DNA of 48,113 nt from Gammaproteobacteria bacterium (GCA_030617815.1 JAUWUS010000007.1:1-48113); one strand, 5' to 3'. Numbered from the stretch's first letter, positions 30,892 to 39,954 are shown. Made by a program: numbers and translations. Notes: generated from the sequence alone by a model not told the origin.

Positions 30892-32106
30892 TTAACCATC
30901 AGCTTCCGAAGTAATCTTATGAATACTCAAATCTGCGCCCTGATATTCTTCTTCTTGACTCAGGCGAATACCCACTAACGCTTTTACCACGCCGTAAACA
31001 ACAAAACCGCCTATTAAGGCAATGGTAACGCCAATAAGTGTCCCCATGAGTTGCGACATGAAACTAAAGCCCGCTTCCAATTTGTCGCCGCGACCGCCCA
31101 ATGCAGCGGCACCAAAAATACCTGCCGCAATACCGCCCCATGCGCCACACAAACCATGTAACGGCCAAACACCCAGCACATCATCAATTTTCCATTTGTT
31201 TTGAGCCAGGGTAAATGTCCAGACAAACAGGCCACCCGCGATACCACCCGTAACCAACGCGCCCAATGGATGCATAATGTCAGAGCCTGCACATACCGCC
31301 ACAAGACCGGCTAAAGGACCATTATGCACAAAACCGGGGTCATTTCGCCCAACGATAGTCGCAACCAAAATACCGCCAACCATCGCCATTAAAGAGTTTG
31401 CAGCAACCAGCCCGGCAATCCCGTCAATCGTTTGTGCCGACATCACATTAAAACCAAACCAGCCAACCGTCAGTATCCAGGCACCAAGCGCAAGAAAAGG
31501 AATACTTGATGGTGGGTGAGCATAAACCTCACCATTTTTACCGTAACGACCGTATCGATGTCCAAGTAAAATTACCGCACCAAGCGCAATCCATCCTCCC
31601 ATAGCATGAACCACAACAGAACCCGCGAAGTCATGAAATTCTGCACCGAAGGTTGCCGAGAGCCAGGCTTGCATCTCAAAATTACCATTCCAGGCCATGC
31701 CTTCGAAGAAGGGATAAATGAGCGCAACGATAATAAAGGTCGCCGCAACCTGAGGATAAAAACGCGCACGTTCTGCAATGCCACCGGAGATAATGGCCGG
31801 AATAGCCGCAGCAAAAGTCAGTAAGAAGAAAAACTTCACCAGTTCATAGCCATTCTTTTTACTCAACGCGTCTGCACTTTCAAAAAAGCCAATGCCATCA
31901 AAACCATAAGCGATACCGTAACCAATAAAAAAATACGCCATAGTTGAAACGGCAAAATCAACAATAATTTTAACCAGTGCATTAACCTGATTTTTCTTAC
32001 GAACGGTTCCAACTTCTAAAAAAGCAAAACCTGCATGCATGGCCAGCACCATGATGGCACCAAGCAAGATAAACAACACATCAGTTGCTGTTTTAATATT
32101 TTCCAT
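30892..32106 (-). CDS. amtB: Ammonium transporter AmtB family
   Basis: The 404-residue protein has eleven predicted helices, the twin-histidine pore residues in DFAGSVVVHAMGG and PLHGLCGAWGG, and the Amt signature around the first. It moves ammonium across the inner membrane. No signal peptide is present, as the first helix begins near residue 7. No glnK gene accompanies it, which is unusual for amtB. The upstream gap (32107-32289) has NtrC-like dyads. The C-terminal cytoplasmic tail (SQEEEYQGADLSIHKI) is typical for Amt. A strong terminator follows. Confidence 0.93.
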   Translation of the reverse strand: MENIKTATDVLFILLGAIMVLAMHAGFAFLEVGTVRKKNQVNALVKIIVDFAVSTMAYFFIGYGIAYGFDGIGFFESADALSKKNGYELVKFFFLLTFAAAIPAIISGGIAERARFYPQVAATFIIVALIYPFFEGMAWNGNFEMQAWLSATFGAEFHDFAGSVVVHAMGGWIALGAVILLGHRYGRYGKNGEVYAHPPSSIPFLALGAWILTVGWFGFNVMSAQTIDGIAGLVAANSLMAMVGGILVATIVGRNDPGFVHNGPLAGLVAVCAGSDIMHPLGALVTGGIAGGLFVWTFTLAQNKWKIDDVLGVWPLHGLCGAWGGIAAGIFGAAALGGRGDKLEAGFSFMSQLMGTLIGVTIALIGGFVVYGVVKALVGIRLSQEEEYQGADLSIHKITSEADG

Positions 32107-32231
32107 TAGAGTCCCCTAAAACCAAGAAAAAGTGTTTTATTTATTTTTGTACTTTGATTTTCGCACCATGTTGGGGATAAGAAAAGAATTATGCAAAGGA
32201 AATAAAGACTTTTTGCACCAAAAAATATAAG

Positions 32232-32248
32232 CGCACTACTCTTGTGCA
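32232..32248 (-). promoter_or_regulatory. NtrC-like dyad upstream of amtB
   Basis: GCAC-N7-GTGC at 32233-32247 matches the core symmetry of NtrC sites. Related TGCACCAAAAA half-sites lie at 32214-32224 and, inverted, at 32278-32288. I found no convincing sigma54 -24/-12 pair in the gap, so the assignment rests on symmetry and gene context. Confidence 0.4.
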
Positions 32249-32289
32249 ATTAACCCTCTATTTATAGCCCGTTTACCTTTTTGGTGCAT

Positions 32290-33090
32290 TTATTTTTCTT
32301 CTAATTTTACCTTACGCCAAAATTGTTCAAGTTCATCTGTCGTCATTTCATTAACTTGAAATCCTTTACTTGAGGCTTTTTTTTCTAATTCTCGAAATCG
32401 TCTTTCAAACTTTAAATTTGCTTTGCGTAAACTTTGCTCAGCATCAACCCCGGCATGGCGAGATAAATTAATACAACTAAAAAAGAGGTCGCCAATTTCA
32501 TTTTCCAGTTTTGCCTGTTCTTGTATGTCTGCATCGAGTTCTTGTTGTACTTCATCTAATTCTTCATGGACTTTTGCCATCACACCTTTTATATCTGGCC
32601 AGTCAAAACCTTCTCTTGCTGCGCGTTTTTGCAGTTTTTCGGCACGCATTAAGGATGGTAAGGTGCGACTTACGTCATCGAGATGACTCAAGCCAGCTAA
32701 GTTTTTTCCTGCTTTGGCTTTACGCTCCTGTTGCTTTAGTTTTTCCCATTCTTTTGTTTGTTCTTGTGCATTGTTAATTTTTTCACCTGCAAAAACATGC
32801 GGATGACGCTTTGTCAGTTTATCGCTGATCACTTGTGCGACATCGTTAAAATTAAAAGCGTGTTGCTCACTTGCCAACTGACTATAAAAAACGATTTGAA
32901 ATAACAAATCACCTAGTTCACTTTTAATATCATCCAAATCATTTCGTTCAATCGCATCAGCGACTTCATACGCTTCTTCTATAGTGTATGGAATGAGTGA
33001 TTGAAAATTTTGCTGCAGATCCCAGGGACAACCCGAATCCGGATCACGTAAGGCTCGCATAATATCGAGAAGCTGTTGCATTGACTGCAT
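32290..33090 (-). CDS. mazG: Nucleoside triphosphate pyrophosphohydrolase MazG
   Basis: The 266-residue protein has tandem MazG domains, the first with EEAYEVADAIE...ELGDLLFQIVF (EExxE and ExxD metal ligands), the second with KVHEELDEVQQEL...EIGDLFFSCIN. It hydrolyses NTPs to NMPs and lowers ppGpp in starved E. coli. The DPDSGCPWDLQQ opening is classical. ATG 33090 has AGG about ten bases upstream. It lies 38 bp after the LRV-like gene and may be co-transcribed with it. Confidence 0.96.
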   Translation of the reverse strand: MQSMQQLLDIMRALRDPDSGCPWDLQQNFQSLIPYTIEEAYEVADAIERNDLDDIKSELGDLLFQIVFYSQLASEQHAFNFNDVAQVISDKLTKRHPHVFAGEKINNAQEQTKEWEKLKQQERKAKAGKNLAGLSHLDDVSRTLPSLMRAEKLQKRAAREGFDWPDIKGVMAKVHEELDEVQQELDADIQEQAKLENEIGDLFFSCINLSRHAGVDAEQSLRKANLKFERRFRELEKKASSKGFQVNEMTTDELEQFWRKVKLEEK

Positions 33091-33128
33091 ATTAATTGAC
33101 CTGAAAGTTGTTAAACACGATTTTACTG

Positions 33129-33692
33129 CTACTTATCCAATTTATCCTCCAATAAACGCTGCAAGGCTTGCTCTGCAACGGCTTTTACGCTGTTATCTGA
33201 ATCATGTGTTAATTGAATTAAAATTATTTTAGTCGTATTCAAATTACTGGCAACTTCCAACCGAATATCCACGTCTTCATCTTTTGCCAGAATTTCAAGC
33301 GCAACAACAGGCACATACTCAAAGCGTGCAACAACACTACGTACTGCCTGCATGGAGTCCCGGGCTAAAATAAGATAAACATCATCCGCAGCTGAAAGAT
33401 TGGTGGCAAGAGCAATTTTTACCGCCTGATCCGGATCGAGGGCTAAACGTAATAATATATTTTTAGGTGTTTTACGATTACTGGCAACACGCTTTCTGAT
33501 TGCTGCATTCTTATCAAAGGATAAATCATTAAACGTGGCCGGTGTTGTTGCCGGATGTCCTGCCTGACGATAACGTTCAGCCTGAATAGTATTTTCCGCC
33601 TCATCACTTGCGTCGACCAGCGTTGTCAGTAATAAAAATACGAGTCCAATGATCGTTTTAAGATTCATGTTAATACTAAAATGTGAGCCCAT
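33129..33692 (-). CDS. Exported leucine-rich-variant/HEAT-like repeat protein
   Basis: After an N-terminal signal sequence (hydrophobic residues 11-24, TIIGLVFLLLTTLV), the 187-residue protein has four to five helical repeats of about 23 residues, each with a 'D..vRxxVAsN..tp...L..La.D' pattern. This pattern fits LRV or HEAT-like repeats. Such repeats bind proteins. The start ATG 33692 has GAGGTG six bases upstream, better than the internal ATG at 33668. Probably periplasmic; partner unknown. It is divergent from the response regulator gene. Confidence 0.75.
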   Translation of the reverse strand: MGSHFSINMNLKTIIGLVFLLLTTLVDASDEAENTIQAERYRQAGHPATTPATFNDLSFDKNAAIRKRVASNRKTPKNILLRLALDPDQAVKIALATNLSAADDVYLILARDSMQAVRSVVARFEYVPVVALEILAKDEDVDIRLEVASNLNTTKIILIQLTHDSDNSVKAVAEQALQRLLEDKLDK

Positions 33693-33768
33693 TATTCACC
33701 TCAATTAAAAAAACTATTAATTATACCCCGTAAGCGCATGTTTATATTTAACTTATTGGCTCATACGC

Positions 33769-33797
33769 TTGGCATAGCAAAAATAAACCGTTATGCT
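33769..33797 (+). promoter_or_regulatory. Candidate sigma70 promoter of the response regulator gene
   Basis: TTGGCA (33769-33774) and TATGCT (33792-33797) are 17 bp apart, matching the consensus at five and four of six positions. It would give a leader of about 95 bases before the TTG start at 33898. Confidence 0.4.
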
Positions 33798-33897
33798 CAT
33801 ATGTATTAAATTGTCATTCTTTATGAAGGGTTATTAAATTTAACTCCCCGTATATGTAAGATTATAAAGTAAATATAGTGGAATTCAGGTAAAAACA

Positions 33898-35040
33898 TTG
33901 TCAGAAAAAGAGCAAAAACCACGCATTTTAGCTGTTGATGATTCCCGCGTAATGCGTCGCGCGATGACTAAAGTTCTTAGTAAGGATTATGATGTTGTCG
34001 AATCTGAAAATGGCGAAGACGCATGGACTATATTATTAAACGATGACTCAATCCAGGTCGTTTTCACCGATCTCTCCATGCCTTTTCTTGATGGCTACGG
34101 TTTGCTTGAACGCATGCGTACATCGGACGATGAACGTTTAAATGAAATGCCCGTTATCATTATTACCGGTAACGATGATGATGATGATGCCAAGCAGGAA
34201 GCGCTGGATAAAGGCGCGAATGACTTCATAACCAAACCATTTGATTCAATACAGCTACAAGCACGTGCAAAAGCACATATAACGCATAAACAAACAGCAA
34301 CAAAACTCAGTGAAACATCAGACAAACTTGCAAACCAGGCAACCACTGATGCAATAACCGGCTTAGGTGGTCAGCAGTATTTTTGTAAAGTTGGTGAAGA
34401 AATACTTTCTTATGCCAATCGCCATAGTGGTCAATTTATTATCACCCGCATGGATATTGATGGGTTTAATAATCTATTTATCAAATACGGCAAAGAAGCG
34501 ATGGAACACCTGCTGCAAACAGTTGGTGGGGAATTTTCTAAGCATGTACGTCAGGAAGATACTATTGCACGTATTGGGGTTTCAAAGTTTGCCTTAATTT
34601 TAAAAGAAACCAACATGGATGATGCAACAAACCTTGTTGAACGCATCCGTGAAGAAATTCAAAATCTAAATTACAAGCTGCCAGAAAGTGGGGGAACTAT
34701 TAAACTTACTATTAGTGCCGGGCTTTATGAACCAGAGTTAACTTCTCAATTAATATTTAAAGATATTATCTCTGAAACTGAAAAATATTTAGCCCAGGCA
34801 ATTTCAGCAGGTGGCAACCGCCTCATCGCACATACATCAACAAATAAAACTGCTGCTAACAAACCACCCGAAGATATTAATATTATTGAATTACTCGAAA
34901 AGCTTAAAGAAAACAAACCTGAGGAACTTCTACCTAAAATTGATTCTATTCTTTATCACATAAAACCTTTGCTTAAATTTCTGGCTATTAATGCCCGGGA
35001 CAAATTCCAGGAAGCGCTTCGCCAGATAAGTAAAAAATAA
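33898..35040 (+). CDS. Response regulator with degenerate GGDEF domain
   Basis: The 380-residue protein has a receiver domain (about residues 8-125; Asp14, Asp15, phosphoacceptor Asp58, Lys113), a short coiled linker, a GGDEF-fold domain (about 148-305) and a C-terminal extension. The catalytic motif reads GVSKF (227-231) and the nucleotide-binding Asn/Asp of 'FKxxND' are replaced, so cyclase activity should be absent. The inhibitory RxxD site is kept (RQED at 218-221). It may be a phosphorylation-controlled c-di-GMP receptor, as in Caulobacter PopA. Start is TTG with AGG eight bases upstream. No histidine kinase is adjacent. Confidence 0.88.
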   Translation: MSEKEQKPRILAVDDSRVMRRAMTKVLSKDYDVVESENGEDAWTILLNDDSIQVVFTDLSMPFLDGYGLLERMRTSDDERLNEMPVIIITGNDDDDDAKQEALDKGANDFITKPFDSIQLQARAKAHITHKQTATKLSETSDKLANQATTDAITGLGGQQYFCKVGEEILSYANRHSGQFIITRMDIDGFNNLFIKYGKEAMEHLLQTVGGEFSKHVRQEDTIARIGVSKFALILKETNMDDATNLVERIREEIQNLNYKLPESGGTIKLTISAGLYEPELTSQLIFKDIISETEKYLAQAISAGGNRLIAHTSTNKTAANKPPEDINIIELLEKLKENKPEELLPKIDSILYHIKPLLKFLAINARDKFQEALRQISKK

Positions 35041-35068
35041 ATTTATCTTTAAATAAAACAAATCTCGA

Positions 35069-35566
35069 TTACAATCCAGCCCACCATAGGCGCATTCGTA
35101 AACCCAGCTCAGTGGTATAACCCACTTCAACAAATTCAATCTTATTCTCTTTATTGACAATAAAAGAAACTGGAACACCTCTAATATTATATTTCCTGCT
35201 CAACATGCCACTTTCATCATTAATTACATTAAAAGACAATTTTTCTTCCAGCATAAATTGGCTAAGCTCATAATCATCTCCTGATTGCATCGCAATAGTT
35301 ATCACAGGGTGATCCAGTGCTATATTTTCAATATTTGATTGTTCTAATTTACAAACGGGACACCAGGTTGCCCAAAAGTGAACCAGCATGGGTCTGGTTT
35401 TGTTCTGATAAAGATCAAAATACTGGCCATCCAGTATAAAAGCACTGATATTCGGCGCTGTACCAGAGGCAACATCACGTTGAACCCATAACCGTACAGC
35501 GAATAAGATCACTAAAATTAAAGTTAGCTCAACAATCAACCGATAATGTTTCTTATTCAATTTCAC
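35069..35566 (-). CDS. Membrane-anchored thioredoxin-like protein (ScsD/TlpA type)
   Basis: The 165-residue protein has one N-terminal membrane helix (about residues 10-27) and a periplasmic thioredoxin fold with WCPVC (Cys69, Cys72) and the cis-proline region RGVPVSFIV. Such proteins, including ScsD, carry out disulfide reduction or copper-stress protection in the periplasm. No dsbD or scsABC gene is nearby, so its electron donor is unknown. It is convergent with the response regulator, 28 bp away, and divergent from the TfpX-like gene. Confidence 0.88.
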   Translation of the reverse strand: MKLNKKHYRLIVELTLILVILFAVRLWVQRDVASGTAPNISAFILDGQYFDLYQNKTRPMLVHFWATWCPVCKLEQSNIENIALDHPVITIAMQSGDDYELSQFMLEEKLSFNVINDESGMLSRKYNIRGVPVSFIVNKENKIEFVEVGYTTELGLRMRLWWAGL

Positions 35567-35676
35567 TTTGTGACCTTAAATATATGAATTTTATTTAGTC
35601 GAATATTTTATTGCAAGTTACTGATGCATACAGTAAAAAGGGTCTAATAAAAATATTCAAACCATGGGAATAAATA

Positions 35677-36468
35677 ATGAGTCGATTTAAAGCTTTTGCC
35701 ATTCACTTCTCCATCAGCCTTTTAATTTTCTTTTTCTTGCTCTATTTTATTCTGGTTCAGTGGTATCCCGAACCTTTATTTTCAACCGATGGTGGTTGGA
35801 AAGTAATCCGCATTATTGTGGGTGTTGACCTTGTATTAGGCCCACTTCTAACCTTAATCGTCTTCAAATCCGGAAAACCAGGATTAAAATTTGATTTAAG
35901 CATGATCGCCTTAGTGCAGGTCTTAGCATTAAGCTGGGGTGTTTGGACCACGTATAATGAACGCCCAGCCGCAGTTATTTACACCATCGATTTCTTCACC
36001 CCGGTTCCTGCTTATCAGCTCGCCGAACAAGGCATCACAGCAAAAGAACTAAAACAATTTGGAGATACTTGGCCCATTTTAATTTACATTGATGTTCCTA
36101 AAGAAAAATTATCAGAAATCCTAAATGAATCAATGCAGGCAAAAAAACCACTCTATTTATTATCTAAATACTATAAAAAATTTGGCAAAGAACAGGCTGC
36201 TGTTTTAAAAGAAAATTCAATGAACATAGAAAAGTATGTTGAAGATAAGCCAGAGCTAAAAAAACTATATCAACGTTCATTAGTCACTGGCACAGCTAAA
36301 ACGAATATATCTTATTTAGCCTTACATTCACGTGAAAAATGGGTCACGGTTATTTTTGATTTAGATGAAATGCGAATTATTGATTCCATTGATATCGAAC
36401 CGTCTGCCTATACTCATGCGCAGAAAATAAAGCGAAAAAAGAAGAAAGAAACTAACGAGAAAAAATAA
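35677..36468 (+). CDS. TfpX/TfpZ-like type IV pilin accessory protein
   Basis: The 263-residue protein has three N-terminal hydrophobic segments (residues about 8-30, 40-63, 72-93) with YPEPLFSTDGGW and GVDLVLGPLLTLIVF, the TfpX/TfpZ hallmark, then a hydrophilic domain ending in a Lys-rich tail (KIKRKKKKETNEKK). These proteins are encoded next to major pilins and aid their assembly or modification. No pilin gene is present on either side here. ATG 35677 has GGGAA at 35667-35671 upstream. Confidence 0.85.
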   Translation: MSRFKAFAIHFSISLLIFFFLLYFILVQWYPEPLFSTDGGWKVIRIIVGVDLVLGPLLTLIVFKSGKPGLKFDLSMIALVQVLALSWGVWTTYNERPAAVIYTIDFFTPVPAYQLAEQGITAKELKQFGDTWPILIYIDVPKEKLSEILNESMQAKKPLYLLSKYYKKFGKEQAAVLKENSMNIEKYVEDKPELKKLYQRSLVTGTAKTNISYLALHSREKWVTVIFDLDEMRIIDSIDIEPSAYTHAQKIKRKKKKETNEKK

Positions 36469-36542
36469 TAAAGTACAGGCTATTCAACATAGTCATTACT
36501 TTTAGAACATCTAATTATAATCTTTACACAAGAAATAGTTTT

Positions 36543-36631
36543 CGTTCTAGTAAGGCAAAAAAGATTTCAAGAAACAGATTTTACACAGAGTAAATGAGTT
36601 TTTTGAAATCTTTTTTAACGCAGCTAGAGCG
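36543..36631. repeat. Palindromic gene-end repeat, copy D
   Basis: A 14-base perfect inverted repeat (36557-36570 with 36603-36616) is flanked by CGTTCTAG and CTAGAGCG. The text AAGGCAAAA, GAT, TAC, GTAAATGAG, TTTTGAAA and TTTTAACG follows the same order as copies A and B, so it is a diverged relative. It lies between convergent tfpX-like and fabB genes and can act as terminator for both. Confidence 0.7.
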
Positions 36632-36653
36632 TAAAATATGAAATGTGTAATGA

Positions 36654-37877
36654 TTATATTTTTTTGAAGATTAAACTGGCGTTAGTCCCACCAAAACCAA
36701 AGCTGTTTGACATAACACAATCAAATTCAACATTATCGATACGCTCACGTACAATAGGATAACCTTCTGCATCAGGATCAAGTTCTTCAATATTTGCTGA
36801 TGCGGCAATAAAACCACCTTCCTGCATAATTAATGAATAAATCGCTTCATTCACTCCCGCAGCACCTAAAGCATGCCCGGTTAATGACTTTGTTGAAGCA
36901 ATGTAAGGCATGTTTTCGCCAAAAGCTTCTTTAATTGCTTCTAGCTCACGAATATCACCAGCAGGGGTACTTGTACCATGCGCATTAATATAGCTTACTT
37001 TTGCATTTTCCGGGACTGTTGCCAATGCCTGTTGCATACAACGTTTTGCGCCTTCACCTGATGGTGCAACCATGTCATAACCATCGGATGTTGCGCCATA
37101 ACCAACAAGTTCAGCATAAATTTTTGCACCGCGTGCTTTAGCGTGCTCATACTCTTCCATCACTAAAACACCACCACCACCAGATATAACAAAACCATCA
37201 CGATTCACATCAAAGGCACGTGAAGCTTTTTCAGGTGTTTCATTATATTTAGATGACATCGCGCCCATGCCATCAAATAAAACCGAAAGTGTCCAATGCA
37301 GTTCTTCGCCACCACCGGCAAACACCATATCCTGTTTTCCGAGTTGAATTTGTTCAGCAGCATTACCAATACAATGAGCACTGGTTGAACAGGCTGAAGT
37401 AATTGAATAGTTAACACCTTTAATCTTGAATGGTGTTGCCAGACAAGCAGAGTTCGTACTCGACATACCGCGTGTCACCATATAAGGCCCGACACGTTTC
37501 ACGCCTTTCTCACGCATAGTATCTGCTGCGAGAACAATATTTTCTGTCGAAGGGCCACCTGATCCTACAATTAAACCAGTACGAACATTTGAAACCTGAC
37601 TTTCATCAAGACCAGCATCTTCAATAGCTTGTTGCATCGCAATATAATTGTAAGCCGCACCATCGCCCATGAAACGTTTAACTTTACGATCAATTAATTC
37701 TTTAAGGTCGATGTTTAATGTGCCATGTACGCGGGAACGAAAACCCATTTCTGCATAAACTTCACTGGCAACAATACCTGAACGTCCTGCTCGTAAAGAC
37801 GCTTCAACTTCTTCTTTGTTATTACCGATACTTGAGACAATTCCCAGTCCGGTGACTACTACACGCCGCTCGGCCAT
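36654..37877 (-). CDS. fabB: 3-oxoacyl-ACP synthase I FabB
   Basis: The 407-residue thiolase-fold enzyme has the catalytic triad Cys163 (TSACSTSAH), His300 ([11 protein letters not shown]) and His335 ([11 protein letters not shown]), all at the FabB spacing. It extends fatty-acyl chains, including the unsaturated branch produced by FabA. It lies 3 bp after fabA, the conserved pair of the anaerobic unsaturated fatty-acid pathway. Close to E. coli FabB over its full length. Confidence 0.97.
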   Translation of the reverse strand: MAERRVVVTGLGIVSSIGNNKEEVEASLRAGRSGIVASEVYAEMGFRSRVHGTLNIDLKELIDRKVKRFMGDGAAYNYIAMQQAIEDAGLDESQVSNVRTGLIVGSGGPSTENIVLAADTMREKGVKRVGPYMVTRGMSSTNSACLATPFKIKGVNYSITSACSTSAHCIGNAAEQIQLGKQDMVFAGGGEELHWTLSVLFDGMGAMSSKYNETPEKASRAFDVNRDGFVISGGGGVLVMEEYEHAKARGAKIYAELVGYGATSDGYDMVAPSGEGAKRCMQQALATVPENAKVSYINAHGTSTPAGDIRELEAIKEAFGENMPYIASTKSLTGHALGAAGVNEAIYSLIMQEGGFIAASANIEELDPDAEGYPIVRERIDNVEFDCVMSNSFGFGGTNASLIFKKI

Positions 37878-37880
37878 GTT

Positions 37881-38399
37881 CTAAAAATCCTCAGTCGATG
37901 TAAATAAACCTACACGTAAATTTTTTGCTTCATAAATCACGCGACCATCCACTTCCATGCGTGCATCTGCAATTCCCATAAACAATTTGCGCATAATCAC
38001 GCGCTTAAGATCAATGTAATAGGTGATTTTTTTATTTTTTGGTGTCACCTGGCCAGAAAATTTTACTTCTCCTGAACCCAATGCACGACCTTTACCCGGA
38101 CCACCCATCCAGCCTAAATAAAAGCCAACTAATTGCCACATTGCATCCAATCCTAAACAACCCGGCATAACGGGATCGCCTTGAAAATGACATTCAAAAA
38201 ACCATAAATCAGGATTAATATCAAGCTCAGCAACAACTTGCCCTTTACCATATTCACCACCATCTTCAGTAATACTGGTAATACGATCCATCATCAACAT
38301 TGGCGGTAATGGTAATTGGGCGTTGCCTTCACCAAACAACTTGCCACGACCACAGTCCAGAATTTCTTCACGGGTATAACTGTTTTGTTTATCTGACAT
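37881..38399 (-). CDS. fabA: 3-hydroxydecanoyl-ACP dehydratase/isomerase FabA
   Basis: From ATG 38399 the protein is 172 residues, exactly the E. coli length, with active-site His71 and Asp85 ([20 protein letters not shown]). FabA dehydrates and isomerises the ten-carbon intermediate that starts unsaturated fatty acids. The frame also opens upstream to 38438, but the extra 13 residues have no family match. A hairpin lies in the 154-bp leader. Confidence 0.97.
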   Translation of the reverse strand: MSDKQNSYTREEILDCGRGKLFGEGNAQLPLPPMLMMDRITSITEDGGEYGKGQVVAELDINPDLWFFECHFQGDPVMPGCLGLDAMWQLVGFYLGWMGGPGKGRALGSGEVKFSGQVTPKNKKITYYIDLKRVIMRKLFMGIADARMEVDGRVIYEAKNLRVGLFTSTEDF

Positions 38400-38457
38400 A
38401 TTTAATCTCAAAAATTTAAAATTCTGTAGCCTTTTCATCTAAAAGTAAGATATTAAC

Positions 38458-38489
38458 GAAAGCAGGACTTTTAAACTCCCAACGCTTTC
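38458..38489 (-). other. Hairpin in the fabA leader
   Basis: On the minus strand GAAAGC and GCTTTC enclose an inner GGGA/TCCT pairing and a nine-base loop. No T-run follows, so it is a leader or weak attenuator structure between the LpxA-like gene and fabA. Confidence 0.3.
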
Positions 38490-38553
38490 CGGCTTCAATA
38501 AAATCGGTATTTTACCTTCTTAGGAGTAACAAAACAAAGTTGAAATTAAAGAA

Positions 38554-39336
38554 TCAGGCTTTATTACGGTGAAAACCGCGTTTTGAAGCCTGAATAAAGG
38601 AAAGCAGATGCTGTGCAGATACATGATCCAGCTGAGAAAGCTGATTTAAACGTTGTTCGAGTTTAGAGTCATGATTAAATAGCAGTTTATACGCTTTTTT
38701 TAATACTTTTATATCGTCAACTTTAAACCCCGCACGACGCAAGCCAACTTTATTTAGCCCACCAACATGTGCCGGATTACCATCAAGCATCATAAAAGGC
38801 AGTACATCCTGAGTAATTTTAGCGTTCCCACCCACCATAGCTAAATGACCAATACGAACAAATTGGTGCACCATAACACCACCCGATATAAACGCCTTAT
38901 CCTCAACAGAGACAAAACCACCCAATCCAGTCCCTGGCGCAATAATCACATTATTTTCCAGCTCACAGTCGTGTCCAAGATGAACCTGATTCATCAGGTA
39001 ATTTTCATCGCCAAGCACTGTGGCTTTATTTTCCTGACTCGCTCGACTAATCGATACAAATTCACGAAGCGTATTCTTACTGCCTATTTTTACATAAGAA
39101 GAAACGGCAGCATCAAAACTCAAATCTTGTGGCAAACCACCAATAACTGCGTATTCATGAATTTTGTTCTCATTACCAATATTAGAGCCTGATTTTAATA
39201 CCACACCATTGAGTAAAATATTGTTGTCCCCCAAGATAACATCGTCTTCAATGACAACAAAAGCACCAATCACATTGCCTTTACCAAGCTGTGCTTTATC
39301 TGAAACCAATGCTGTGGGGTGAATGGTATTACTCAC
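38554..39336 (-). CDS. LpxA-like acyltransferase paralogue
   Basis: The 260-residue left-handed beta-helix protein aligns with LpxA throughout. The catalytic histidine is retained (His122 in NQVHLGHDC, with His119), as is VHQF (His157) and the GGNAKITQDV segment. Several LpxA-invariant positions differ: TIHRGT becomes SISRAS (residues 95-100), and the GHVSVDD histidine is Phe141. It is not in the lpxD-fabZ-lpxA-lpxB cluster but in an operon with a hotdog protein, fabA and fabB. It may acylate another UDP-sugar or be a second LpxA with a different chain length. The start lies 4 bp after the hotdog gene. Confidence 0.85.
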   Translation of the reverse strand: MSNTIHPTALVSDKAQLGKGNVIGAFVVIEDDVILGDNNILLNGVVLKSGSNIGNENKIHEYAVIGGLPQDLSFDAAVSSYVKIGSKNTLREFVSISRASQENKATVLGDENYLMNQVHLGHDCELENNVIIAPGTGLGGFVSVEDKAFISGGVMVHQFVRIGHLAMVGGNAKITQDVLPFMMLDGNPAHVGGLNKVGLRRAGFKVDDIKVLKKAYKLLFNHDSKLEQRLNQLSQLDHVSAQHLLSFIQASKRGFHRNKA

Positions 39337-39340
39337 TAAT

Positions 39341-39868
39341 CTATCCTTTATTTTTATTCAATTTTTCTACACTTTTAACTTCTTTACGAAATTGGTATCC
39401 TCGCGGCCTTATCGCAACGGTATTCACTATCTTGCTACAGCGTACACCATCTTTACGATAAAAACCGTATTCAAACGTAGGGGTACTTCGCCCTTTTTTT
39501 GCTAAATCGTCCTTTATTTGTTGCTCAACTTCAGCGCTCAACTCAAAACGAAGCTCAAGATCAGAATTTCCTTCATGCTGAAAATCAATATGCTGTGAGC
39601 GTGTCCACACTTCATGTCCAGGAAAAATTTTAGCACAAACTATCGCAGCAATTGGATCAGCAACTGCCGCCTGATAACCACCAAACATACTATCACCCAT
39701 GTTTTTTGAAAACATGGTTAAAGGCAGCTTTAAGCGAACCACTCGTCCATTGTTTGTTATTTCCAACACCTTAACCCCCATTAACCAAAAAGGCGGGTAC
39801 CACTCCAGAAATTTTTTCTCTGGTATAAAAGGGAGACGTTTTAATAACGCGAAAATATTAAATGCCAT
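39341..39868 (-). CDS. DUF4442 hotdog-fold protein (possible thioesterase)
   Basis: The 175-residue protein has a hotdog domain with NMGDSMFGGYQAAVADPIAA (about residues 55-74), the position where PaaI/YiiD-type thioesterases hold their catalytic Asn/Asp. A HIDFQHEGNSDLELRFEL strand pair follows. It may hydrolyse acyl-CoA or acyl-ACP. It is followed 4 bp later by the LpxA paralogue, so the two are probably coupled. Function is inferred from fold and neighbours only. Confidence 0.8.
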   Translation of the reverse strand: MAFNIFALLKRLPFIPEKKFLEWYPPFWLMGVKVLEITNNGRVVRLKLPLTMFSKNMGDSMFGGYQAAVADPIAAIVCAKIFPGHEVWTRSQHIDFQHEGNSDLELRFELSAEVEQQIKDDLAKKGRSTPTFEYGFYRKDGVRCSKIVNTVAIRPRGYQFRKEVKSVEKLNKNKG

Positions 39869-39913
39869 GATTATTTAAATTTAAAGTTTATGTAAAAGTA
39901 CCTGATGTAATTA

Positions 39914-39954
39914 CACGGATAGTGAGACGACATTATCTAGTATCTCACTATTCG
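39914..39954. repeat. Short palindromic gene-end repeat, copy C
   Basis: CACGGATAGTGAGA (39914-39927) and TCTCACTATTCG (39943-39954) are inverted, with 11 of 12 paired positions. The outer sequence CACGGATA and the ends match copies A and B, but the centre is reduced to about 15 bases. Its right arm contains the amrS-like stop codon and last codons. Confidence 0.6.

Noticed and set aside
32107-32289. Sigma54 promoter for amtB
   Set aside because: TTTGCAT resembles a -12 element, but no GG lies at the right distance; the -24/-12 pair fails for each candidate.
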